Source of the DNA: Spirochaeta sp.
GTDB lineage: Bacteria; Spirochaetota; Spirochaetia; DSM-27196; Alkalispirochaetaceae
Length of the DNA stretch: 15,394 nt
Direction: 5' to 3'
Assembly: GCA_007117185.1 (NCBI GenBank)
Contig: SKHA01000351.1
Coordinates: 1-15,394, forward strand
In this document: one piece after another, positions 7,648 through 14,123 of the stretch
How the letters are laid out: the number at the start of each line of letters is the position of its first letter
How positions within the stretch are numbered: position 1 is the first letter of the stretch
Program-made: the position numbers and the translations under genes
The notes under the pieces: generated by a model
Seen by the model: only the letters and a program-made list of their open reading frames with translations
Databases searched by the model: none
What the model was told of the DNA's origin: nothing

Positions 7648-8277
7648 CTACGTCGCGGCGACCCGCTGCAGGGCCGCCGCAATCTGCTCCGGCGTGTCCA
7701 GGTCCACAAAGATATCCGCTGTATCCACCGGCACATCCACCAGGGGAAACTGTCTCAGAAATTCCCGCATCGTCGGCTCCGTGGGGTGGGACTGGATCCA
7801 CGGGGCCAGTTGCTCCCGCAGGACGGTTCGCACCAGAACGGGGTGCCCCCGGCGACCATCGAGAACGGGGAACGCCGCCTGAGGGGGCTGGGCAACTTCC
7901 GCTCGGGGGATCGCTGCCAGAAGCGCACGGTACACAGCCGGTGAGAGGAAGGGCATATCCGCCGGGGCGATGAAGCACCACGGTGTGGAGACCTCCTCCA
8001 GCCCGGCAGCGATAGAAGTGATCATCCCCTGCTGGTAGTGGTCGTTCCGGACTATCGTGACCCCGGGTCGCTTCCCGAGGACTTCGACGACCTCGGCGCC
8101 GCGAAACCCCGTTACCACAACGCACCGTGAACACACCGCCAGGGCGTTCTCAATCGCGCGCAGCAGGAGGGGACGGCCGTTCAGCAGCGTCAGCGGTTTG
8201 GGTAGCGTATCCACCCCGGCGAGACGGGACCCAAGTCCCGCCGCCGGAATCAAACACTCCACCCGGCGGTCAATCAC
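7648..8277 (-). CDS. MocA/MobA-like molybdenum cofactor nucleotidyltransferase
   Basis: A protein of 209 aa starting with GTG at 8277, which overlaps the stop of the Mo subunit gene as GTGATTGA (8 nt). Another GTG at 8262 is possible. The N-terminus PAAGLGSRL (11-19) with Leu-Pro-Lys-Pro-Leu (25-29) is the NTP-binding loop and Lys of the MobA-like transferase fold. APADMPF (104-110) holds the metal-binding Asp region. Arg-Gly-His-Pro-Val-Leu and a C-terminal Asp-Leu-Asp-Thr-Pro-Glu are typical of MocA relatives. MocA adds CMP to molybdopterin, giving the cytosine dinucleotide cofactor used by xanthine dehydrogenase-type enzymes. Its place as the last gene of the hydroxylase operon supports this role. 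The Lys-Pro-Leu form also occurs in sugar and choline-phosphate nucleotidyltransferases, so the specific substrate is inferred from context. The ribosome binding site is weak (GGAG about 14 nt upstream), so coupled translation is likely. Confidence 0.8.
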   Translation of the reverse strand: MIDRRVECLIPAAGLGSRLAGVDTLPKPLTLLNGRPLLLRAIENALAVCSRCVVVTGFRGAEVVEVLGKRPGVTIVRNDHYQQGMITSIAAGLEEVSTPWCFIAPADMPFLSPAVYRALLAAIPRAEVAQPPQAAFPVLDGRRGHPVLVRTVLREQLAPWIQSHPTEPTMREFLRQFPLVDVPVDTADIFVDLDTPEQIAAALQRVAAT

Positions 8278-10711
8278 ACTGGTACTTGCCGATCTCCGGG
8301 TTGGACTTGCAGCTTCCAAAGGGGCTGCGGGTGATCCAGTTGTCCACCGGCTCCTTGCGGTTGATCGCCCGCCAGACGTCCTCGTACCGCAGGGGCATAT
8401 GAGTCACCTGTGCGCCGGTGGCGTGCTGGATCGCGTTGCCCAGAGCCGCAGCAACGGAGATCATGGAATGCTCGCCGATACCCCGGGCGCCGTAGGGGCC
8501 GTCCAGCTGAGGGCATTCGATGCCGATCGCCTCCACCTCGAAGGGAAGGTCCCGGGAGGTGGGAATCTTGTTGTCGGTAAACGACGGATTGAGCAGGTGC
8601 CCACGATTGTCGTAGATGTAGCCCTCAACGGTGGCCGTTCCCAGCCCCTGAAGCATACCCCCTATCGCCTGTCCCCGGAACGCGTCGGGGTTGATCACCC
8701 GCCCGGCGTCAAACACCGAGACCACCTTGAGCACATCGTACTCCCCCGTCTCGTCGTCCACCGCTACGATCATACCGTGGGCGCCGTAGGTCCAGTCCAG
8801 TGCCGGGTGGCCCTGCCCCGTTTCCTTGTTGAGGTGGGTCAGCCCCTGGGCGATGTACCGGCCGACTCCCACCAGGGGGCCCCCGATGCCGTTGCCGTTG
8901 GGGTAGACATACCCGATGGCCAGCTGCCGGAAGGTCACCTTCTCTTCCGGGCGGTGCCGGACAAAGATCCCCTCGGCGTCGTGGTCCATATCCACCACGT
9001 TGGCCCGCAGGATCTGCGCCGCGTCACCGTAGGCGTTCTTCAGCAGGTCATCCGCCGCCAGGATCGCCGCGTTGCCGCTCATGAGCAGCCCCTTGGAGGC
9101 AACGGTCTGCCAGTCGTAGGGGTCGCGGTCGGTGTCGCACTCGAAGGCGACCTTGACCCGCTCCATGGGGAAGCGCAGCCGCTCGGCGATCATCTGGGCA
9201 ACGGCGGTGTAGGTACCCTGGCCGTAATCGGTGAGGCTGATGTTGGCGGTTACCGTACCGTCCTCGTTCATCTTGATGATCACCGCCGTGGCGGTAAACG
9301 GCGGCATCGCCGGGGCTTTGTGCAGCCCCACCACGGACTTGCCGATCTTCCTGCCGGTCTTCGCCGCCAGCGCCTCTTCTTCCTTCGTGATCCCGCCGTA
9401 GCCGATCCGTTCCGCCGCAGTCTTGAGGCACGCGTCGATATCTCCGGTGTGGGAGGTGATCTTCTCACCGGTCAGGGTGAGCGAGCCGGGCTTGAGGGTG
9501 TTCTTGAGGCGGAAGTTCACCGGGTCCATGCCGATGGCGATGGCCACCAGGTCCATGTGGCGCTCCAGCCCCCAGAAGAACTCCACGTGGCCGAAGCCGC
9601 GGTAGGCGGTGCCGAAGGGTTTGTTGGTGTAGATCGTGTAGGCGTCCACTGTGGCGTTGGGGATCTCGTAGGGTCCCCCGGCGGAGTAGCCGGACGCGCG
9701 GGTCACGTTCACCGCGTAGTCCGCGTAGGCGCCGGAGTCCCAGTACATCGTCATCTGCTGCGCCAGGATCTTGCCGTCTTTGGAGACGCCCGTCTTGATG
9801 TTGTAGGTCAACTGGCTGCGGCAGGGGAGCAGGCTGAACTCCTCTTCCCGGGTAGCAGTGAGCTTTACCGCTCGGCCGCCGGCCAGTTTGGAGAGCACCG
9901 CTACCAGCGGCTCGATGCCGATTCCCGCTTTACCCCCGAAGCCACCACCGATATACGGAACCTGGACGCGGACGTTGCGGTGAGGCAACTTGAAGGCCAC
10001 ACAGAAGAGGTTTCGCAGGGTGAAGGGAGACTGGGCGCTGGACCAGATATCCACCTTGTCGCCACGACCCCACTGGACGATCGCCACGTGGGTCTCCATG
10101 GGAACGTGCTGTACCGACGGGTTGGTGTACTCCCGCTCGATCACCCACTCGCTCTCGGCAAACCCCTTCTCGATATCGCCCTTGCGCAGGCGGGTGTGGT
10201 TGGCGATGTTGGTCCCTGGTCTGGGGGTGAACGCCGCTTCCATATAGGAGTAGGACCCCAGGTCGGGGTGGACCAGCGGCGCGTCGTCCTTGATCGCTTC
10301 CTTGGGATAGAGCACCGGCTCCAGCTCCTGGTACTCCACCTTGATCGCGTCGATCGCTTTCTGGGCGATCTCCAGGGTGTCCGCAGCCACAGCCGCCACC
10401 GCCTCGCCGAAATGGCGAACCTCTTCGCGGGCCAGGATGTCCTTGTCCACCACGTACAGCCCCAGCTTGAAGTTCAGGTCCTTGCCGGTGACCACCGCAC
10501 GAACCCCCGGCATCGCCGAGGCAGCAGAGGTATCGATAGAGAGAATTTTGGCCCGCGCGTGGGGACTCGTCTTGACCCGGGCGTAGAGCATCCCCGGGAG
10601 GATCATGTCGCTGACGTAGGTGGCGTCACCGGTAATCTTTTCCACCGCGTCGATGCGGCGTGTCTGTTTTCCAACGTGCTTCAGTTCCGAAGCGGGTATC
10701 TGGTCAAGCAT
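8270..10711 (-). CDS. Molybdenum hydroxylase, molybdopterin-binding large subunit (xanthine dehydrogenase family)
   Basis: A protein of 813 aa, slightly longer than the usual 750-790 aa. The ATG at 10711 is preferred to an upstream in-frame start because AAAGGGGG lies 5 nt before it, and because the family sequence (Gly-Lys-Gln-Thr-Arg-Arg, then Asp-Ala-Val-Glu-Lys-Ile-Thr-Gly) begins just after. The N-terminal aldehyde oxidase a/b-hammerhead domain spans about 15-135. The Mo-binding region shows GGGFGG (255-260), YRGFG (370-374), a Gly-Gln-Gly loop (497-499), and the catalytic Glu747 in Gly-Ile-Gly-Glu. The enzyme hydroxylates a carbon next to nitrogen, or an aldehyde, using water and passing electrons to the [2Fe-2S] and FAD subunits. 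The motifs fit the xanthine dehydrogenase/nicotinate/purine hydroxylase group. No purine catabolic genes are nearby, so I do not assign a substrate or a symbol. Confidence 0.93.
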   Translation of the reverse strand: MLDQIPASELKHVGKQTRRIDAVEKITGDATYVSDMILPGMLYARVKTSPHARAKILSIDTSAASAMPGVRAVVTGKDLNFKLGLYVVDKDILAREEVRHFGEAVAAVAADTLEIAQKAIDAIKVEYQELEPVLYPKEAIKDDAPLVHPDLGSYSYMEAAFTPRPGTNIANHTRLRKGDIEKGFAESEWVIEREYTNPSVQHVPMETHVAIVQWGRGDKVDIWSSAQSPFTLRNLFCVAFKLPHRNVRVQVPYIGGGFGGKAGIGIEPLVAVLSKLAGGRAVKLTATREEEFSLLPCRSQLTYNIKTGVSKDGKILAQQMTMYWDSGAYADYAVNVTRASGYSAGGPYEIPNATVDAYTIYTNKPFGTAYRGFGHVEFFWGLERHMDLVAIAIGMDPVNFRLKNTLKPGSLTLTGEKITSHTGDIDACLKTAAERIGYGGITKEEEALAAKTGRKIGKSVVGLHKAPAMPPFTATAVIIKMNEDGTVTANISLTDYGQGTYTAVAQMIAERLRFPMERVKVAFECDTDRDPYDWQTVASKGLLMSGNAAILAADDLLKNAYGDAAQILRANVVDMDHDAEGIFVRHRPEEKVTFRQLAIGYVYPNGNGIGGPLVGVGRYIAQGLTHLNKETGQGHPALDWTYGAHGMIVAVDDETGEYDVLKVVSVFDAGRVINPDAFRGQAIGGMLQGLGTATVEGYIYDNRGHLLNPSFTDNKIPTSRDLPFEVEAIGIECPQLDGPYGARGIGEHSMISVAAALGNAIQHATGAQVTHMPLRYEDVWRAINRKEPVDNWITRSPFGSCKSNPEIGKYQCD

Positions 10712-11213
10712 TGTCGCCCCCTTTGGTGCGCTCGGCGATCTCGGCGGCGGCGCCGTTGTCCGCGGCGTCCAGGATTGCCTCAATAATTTGTTCGTAGCCG
10801 GTACAGCGGCAGAAGTTGCCCTCTATTCCCTCGATTACCGCGTGGCGGTCGGGGTGGGCGTTGCGGCGCAGCAGATCCTTGGCGCTCATGATCATCCCGG
10901 CGGTACAATACCCGCACTGCACCGCGTGGTGCTTGTCGAAAGAATCCTGAAGAATGGTGAGTGATCCGTCGGCGGCGGCCTCCCCTTCTATCGTTTCCAG
11001 CTTCGCGCCGTCCAGCTCTGCCGCCAGGACCAGACAGGAGTTCACCGCCTCGCCATTCATGATGACGGTACAGGCGCCGCACTCACCGGCGCCGCACCCT
11101 TCCTTGGTTCCGGTATATCCCAGGTCCTCCCGCAAAAAATGCAGCAGGGTGCGGTGCTCCAGCACCTCCCGTTCGAAGGGCTTTCCGTTCAGGGTAAATT
11201 TCACGTGCTTCAT
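10704..11213 (-). CDS. Molybdenum hydroxylase [2Fe-2S] small subunit
   Basis: A protein of 169 aa, a normal length for the separate iron-sulfur subunit. The N-terminal plant-type ferredoxin domain has Cys40, Cys45, Cys48 and Cys60. The C-terminal helical domain has Cys100 and Cys103 (Cys-Gly-Tyr-Cys) and Cys135 and Cys137 (Cys-Arg-Cys). All eight ligands for two clusters are therefore present. It carries electrons from the Mo site to FAD. The ATG at 11213 is chosen because the domain starts there, because GGAGG lies 7 nt upstream, and because ATGA overlaps the stop of the FAD subunit gene. The 25 extra in-frame residues upstream are encoded inside that gene and look unrelated. The end overlaps the large subunit gene by 8 nt (ATGCTTGA). 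Confidence 0.96.
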   Translation of the reverse strand: MKHVKFTLNGKPFEREVLEHRTLLHFLREDLGYTGTKEGCGAGECGACTVIMNGEAVNSCLVLAAELDGAKLETIEGEAAADGSLTILQDSFDKHHAVQCGYCTAGMIMSAKDLLRRNAHPDRHAVIEGIEGNFCRCTGYEQIIEAILDAADNGAAAEIAERTKGGDNA

Positions 11214-12034
11214 GCCGCTGCCTCCAGTTCTTTCATCAGGCGCTTGATGAAGATATCCACCATGAACGAGCGGTATTCTTTGGTGCACCGTACATCGTCG
11301 ATAGGACTTATCATGCTCTGCGCCTTTTTCTGCACATCCTCCACCGAGGAGGTTGCCGCCAGGTCCGGCAGAAGTACCGGAGTGGGTGCCGCCGAGCTGA
11401 TAGCGCAGCGGATGGTGTTTTCCTTGCGGACCATCGCCACCGCCACCACGCCCAGGTCGTGGCCCTTGATGCGTTTCAGTTTGTGATAGCCCCCAACGGC
11501 GCCCGCCCAGGTGGGGGGCACCACGATGCGGCTTACGACCTCGTCGGGGCGGATGAGGGTCCGTTTGACCCCGGTAATGAACTCGCTCAGGGGCATCCTG
11601 CGTTCGCCTGAAGAGGAAGCCAGCACCACCTCGCCGCCCAGGACCATCAGGGGTGAACCCATGTCACCGCAGGGGCTGGCAGTAACCACGTTGCCCACCA
11701 TGGTGGCGCGGTTTCTCAGCTGAAAAGTCGCCAGCTCTTCCCCGGCGCTGCGAAGAACAGGGAAGTGCTCCCGCACTGCGGGATACTCCGTCAGGGTGTT
11801 GATGGTGACACAGGCCCCGACGCTGAGCCCTTCAGTCTTATCCCAGGAGATCTTCCCGAGTTCCGGGATCCCCTTGAGGTCCAGGACATGGGCCGGCTTG
11901 GCAACCCCGGCGCGGATAACCACGAAGAGGTCAGTGCCCCCGGAGAAGACCGCCGTCTTGGGCCCGTTCTGGGCCAGAAAATCCAGCGCCTCTTTCATTG
12001 AAGAGGGCCGGTGATATGAAAAATCGTGCAGCAT
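11210..12034 (-). CDS. Molybdenum hydroxylase FAD-binding middle subunit
   Basis: A protein of 274 aa, typical of CoxM/XdhB-type flavin subunits. Ser-Gly-Gly-Thr-Asp-Leu (31-36) is the first FAD pyrophosphate-binding loop. The stretch 109-129 (Arg-Ala-Thr-Met-Val-Gly-Asn, then Ser-Pro-Cys-Gly-Asp-Met) is the second, in place of the common Ile-Gly-Gly-Asn. The C-terminal CO dehydrogenase flavoprotein domain follows from about residue 170. It accepts electrons from the [2Fe-2S] clusters and passes them to NAD or another acceptor. It is the first gene of the operon. AAAGGAG lies 9 nt before the ATG at 12034. The FAD, FeS, Mo gene order matches the coxMSL arrangement. No gene for an XdhC-like sulfuration or insertion factor is seen in the window. 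Confidence 0.95.
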   Translation of the reverse strand: MLHDFSYHRPSSMKEALDFLAQNGPKTAVFSGGTDLFVVIRAGVAKPAHVLDLKGIPELGKISWDKTEGLSVGACVTINTLTEYPAVREHFPVLRSAGEELATFQLRNRATMVGNVVTASPCGDMGSPLMVLGGEVVLASSSGERRMPLSEFITGVKRTLIRPDEVVSRIVVPPTWAGAVGGYHKLKRIKGHDLGVVAVAMVRKENTIRCAISSAAPTPVLLPDLAATSSVEDVQKKAQSMISPIDDVRCTKEYRSFMVDIFIKRLMKELEAAA

Positions 12035-12209
12035 GTACTACCGCTCCTTTCACGTTCCATAGCCGGACAAAAAACCTGGAAGCCGCCGCGACAGGCGCAA
12101 CAACGCACAGGGTTCAGAGCCGACGTAAAAAGTATATCCCATTGTCCGTCGGTATCTACCCGTTGTCAACATGGAAAGGGGTTGGGTCAACGAACACTGA
12201 AGACGACAT
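12035..12209 (-). promoter_or_regulatory. Promoter and leader of the molybdenum hydroxylase operon
   Basis: On the - strand a perfect TTGACA (12169 to 12164) is followed after 17 nt by GACAAT (12146 to 12141), a reasonable housekeeping promoter. TATACT at 12136 to 12131 is a second possible -10 with a poorer -35. An inverted repeat, CCGACG (12120-12125) and CGTCGG (12147-12152), brackets the -10 region and could be an operator. The predicted leader is about 100 nt. It contains a short stem, CCTG (12095-12092) with CAGG (12078-12075), directly followed by six U (12074-12069), which looks like a weak attenuator. I did not recognise a known riboswitch, including the Moco class. Confidence 0.5.
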
Positions 12210-12211
12210 GT

Positions 12212-12233
12212 AAAAAAACCGAGTTATCACTCG
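12212..12233 (-). terminator. Rho-independent terminator of the pst/fic-like/NaPi-like/HPr block
   Basis: Read on the - strand, CGAGT (12233-12229) and ACTCG (12224-12220) form a perfect 5-bp stem around a GATA loop, followed by G and seven U (12218-12212). The pairing can be extended by AAC with GUU if a 2-nt bulge is allowed. The stem overlaps the HPr stop codon (12229-12227), so termination is placed exactly at the end of the coding region. It also isolates this block from the hydroxylase operon promoter downstream. Confidence 0.8.
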
Positions 12234-12493
12234 TCGTTAAAATTGAGAGCGAAAATATCCTGCAGACGGGTCAGCGCGTCCTGCTCATCCGGTCCGTCGA
12301 TGGTGATCCCCAGCACGTCGCCGCAGGCGGCCCCAAGGGAGAGAACCTCCATGATGTCCGTGGCATCCACCGTCTCGCCGCGACACTCAAACAGGATCCT
12401 GGAGCGAAACGTCTTGGTGGCCTGAACGATCAGCGCCGAGGGACGCGCGTGAATTCCTTTTGGGTTGGTCACTTCCAGTTGTGTGCGAATCAT
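12227..12493 (-). CDS. HPr-family phosphocarrier protein with Asp at the Ser46 position
   Basis: A protein of 88 aa, the same length class as Bacillus HPr. His15 lies in Pro-Lys-Gly-Ile-His-Ala-Arg-Pro, so the phosphoenolpyruvate-dependent site is intact, with Arg17 and Pro18. An ungapped comparison with remembered Bacillus subtilis HPr lines up His15 and the Ser-Leu-Gly at 52-54, and places Asp46 where the HPr kinase target Ser46 normally is. Codon reading on the - strand confirms GAC. HPr passes phosphate from Enzyme I to sugar permeases or regulators in the cytosol. No Enzyme I, EII or HprK gene is in the window, so a regulatory role is plausible. It follows the Na/Pi-like gene after 64 nt. 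The ribosome binding site is poor (AAAAGG almost touching the ATG). The terminator overlaps its stop. Confidence 0.92.
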   Translation of the reverse strand: MIRTQLEVTNPKGIHARPSALIVQATKTFRSRILFECRGETVDATDIMEVLSLGAACGDVLGITIDGPDEQDALTRLQDIFALNFNDE

Positions 12494-12557
12494 GCCTTTT
12501 CAAGAGAATAGACCGGACAACAACAGCGCATCAACACGGTTGTGCTTACCCCCCTAC
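12494..12557 (-). promoter_or_regulatory. Possible internal promoter in front of HPr
   Basis: The 64-nt gap between the Na/Pi-like gene and HPr contains, on the - strand, TTGATG (12534 to 12529), 18 nt, then TATTCT (12510 to 12505). If used, transcription would start only a few bases before the HPr ATG, giving an almost leaderless message. That would fit the poor ribosome binding site. Both hexamers match the consensus at four of six positions, so this is a candidate only; HPr may instead be read from the upstream genes. Confidence 0.35.
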
Positions 12558-14123
12558 TTATCCCCTGCGGGACCTGACAGCTTCGGCGACGCCGAGACAG
12601 CGGTCGCCCACGTGCTCCAGGTGAGCGATGATATCGATAAAGGTGAGCTCCCCGCGAATATCGGCGTCGTCCTGCTTCTCCAGCACGTTTCTGGATCGCT
12701 TCTTCAGACGGTCCCTCACCTTGTCGATCGCTTCCTCCATCTGGTTGGCAACCCCCCAGTCCGGGTGATCGATGTTGCCCTCCAGGAACTCGCTGATGTA
12801 CTTCAGGAAATCCAGGATCTGCGCGGTGAACGCGAACAGTTCGTCCCGGCTTTCCTGGTGGAACCGGTACTGCTTACGGTAGCTGCGATCGATCAGGCGC
12901 ATCGTCTTGAAGCAGTCGTCCCCGATCAGCGCCAGTTCCTGGGCGATACGCTGCTGCTGGTGAATCTGCTCCGCCTGGGCACGACTGCAGGGAAGCTGGA
13001 CGCTCCGGGTGAGGACGTGAGAGACCTGCTCTTCCTGGAGACGAACCGCCGCGCGCAGTTCCAGAAGACGCTCCGTCGCTTCCTGCAATCCGTCTTCAAC
13101 CTGGGTAACGTTGATCACGTGGAGCAGCATCTCGTAGGCGCGACCCGCCATCGCAGCCAGAGCGGAGCGGGTAAGAACGAGATTTGCGTCCAGCGACTCC
13201 GGCAGCGTCGGGGAGAGGTAATGAATCGGATGTTCCTGCTCGTCAGGATGATCCGGCACCACGCGACGGGCAACCCGGGCAATCAGACCCTGCAACGGAG
13301 CCAGAACGGGGACCGCCATCAGGTGCACTGCCCCGGGCAGCAACGCCAGCCGCAGCAGCCCGTCGCCGAACTCCGGAAGAACCCACCACAAAGCAAGCGC
13401 GAGGATCGTTGCCGCCAGGCTGTACAACAGGTGATGCACCGCGGTACGCCGAGCTCCCCGGGCAAGCTCCCGGGCCGCAAGAAAACCGGTCGCGGTGACG
13501 CCCAGCATCGCCCCGGCAATCCCCATCGCCGCCACATCTGCGGTGAGCCACCCCTGGGAAAAAAGCGAAATCGCCAGAACAAACGGCCCCAGAGACGAAC
13601 GCAGCAGCGCCGCCAGAATCACACCGCTCACCCACCCTGCAACTGGGCTCGCCGTACGTGCGATCGCAACCGCGGGGGCCCCCGGTGCGGGAAAGAGCCC
13701 CGCCAGCGCCAACGCCAGCATCATCAGAGCAACCCCGGTGAGCACCTTTCCCTGGGCGTAGTTGTTGAACGACACCCCCGCCCGCAACGGTACCGTCAAC
13801 GCTGCCACTACCAGCGAAGCTTCAAACAACCCGGGGAGCGGCATAACCAGGGCCACCACCGCCGGGAACAGGGCAGCTCCCAGGTTGATCCCAAGAGTAG
13901 CCCACAGGGGATCACGACTCTCAAGCGAGACCAGCTGAACCAGCCCCGACGATGCCGATCCCGAAGCCGCCCCGAGGAGCAACCCCGCCCGAAACCGCCG
14001 CAGCTCCTTTCCCGTTCCGGAACCACTGAGGTCCGCCCGGAATCCAGGACCCACCAGCCGCACTGCCGCCCCGGAGACGAAATGCAGCCCCGCCAGAAAG
14101 AGTGCCGTCAGCCCCAGGTGCAT
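12558..14123 (-). CDS. Na/Pi-cotransporter-like membrane protein with PhoU-like C-terminal domain
   Basis: A protein of 521 aa from the ATG at 14123, which overlaps the stop of the Fic-like gene as TGATG. A GTG at 14129 is an alternative start. Residues 1-285 are strongly hydrophobic and follow the two-repeat layout of Na/Pi cotransporter II proteins. Residues from about 308 to the end are a helical PhoU-like domain, with the acidic motifs Leu-Ile-Gly-Asp-Asp and Glu503-His-Val-Gly-Asp507 that bind metal in PhoU. The transport signature is degraded. The first QSSS motif reads GSASSG (55-60) and the second RSSL (175-178), and the Asn-Ile-Gly-Thr-Thr segments read Asn-Leu-Gly-Ala-Ala (80-84) and Met-Leu-Gly-Val-Thr. 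The Gln of QSSS is needed for transport in characterised family members, so transport of phosphate is uncertain. Its place after pstB suggests a phosphate sensor or atypical transporter in the inner membrane. Confidence 0.82.
   Translation of the reverse strand: MHLGLTALFLAGLHFVSGAAVRLVGPGFRADLSGSGTGKELRRFRAGLLLGAASGSASSGLVQLVSLESRDPLWATLGINLGAALFPAVVALVMPLPGLFEASLVVAALTVPLRAGVSFNNYAQGKVLTGVALMMLALALAGLFPAPGAPAVAIARTASPVAGWVSGVILAALLRSSLGPFVLAISLFSQGWLTADVAAMGIAGAMLGVTATGFLAARELARGARRTAVHHLLYSLAATILALALWWVLPEFGDGLLRLALLPGAVHLMAVPVLAPLQGLIARVARRVVPDHPDEQEHPIHYLSPTLPESLDANLVLTRSALAAMAGRAYEMLLHVINVTQVEDGLQEATERLLELRAAVRLQEEQVSHVLTRSVQLPCSRAQAEQIHQQQRIAQELALIGDDCFKTMRLIDRSYRKQYRFHQESRDELFAFTAQILDFLKYISEFLEGNIDHPDWGVANQMEEAIDKVRDRLKKRSRNVLEKQDDADIRGELTFIDIIAHLEHVGDRCLGVAEAVRSRRG

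Noticed and set aside
7612..7650. Bidirectional terminator between the convergent tctB and nucleotidyltransferase genes
   Set aside because: Only a broken stem (TTTCC/GGAAA plus GTTC/GAAC with mismatched interior) can be drawn, and there is no U-tract on either strand.
8270..10711. Selenoprotein or disrupted hydroxylase
   Set aside because: The large subunit frame has no internal TGA, and all main motifs, including the catalytic Glu, are present, so no recoding or frameshift is needed. A selenium-containing cofactor cannot be judged from sequence alone.
10712..10783. N-terminal extension of the Mo subunit upstream of 10711
   Set aside because: The extra residues are Pro/Arg/Ser-rich and unlike the family. 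They lie in the coding region of the FeS subunit, and a strong ribosome binding site precedes the ATG at 10711.
8057..10786. A 909-codon open frame on the + strand opposite the molybdenum subunit gene
   Set aside because: It is fully antisense to a gene with intact family motifs. Its composition (Arg, Gly, Val, His and Asp rich) is what a GC-rich complementary frame gives, and no fold or motif is recognisable.
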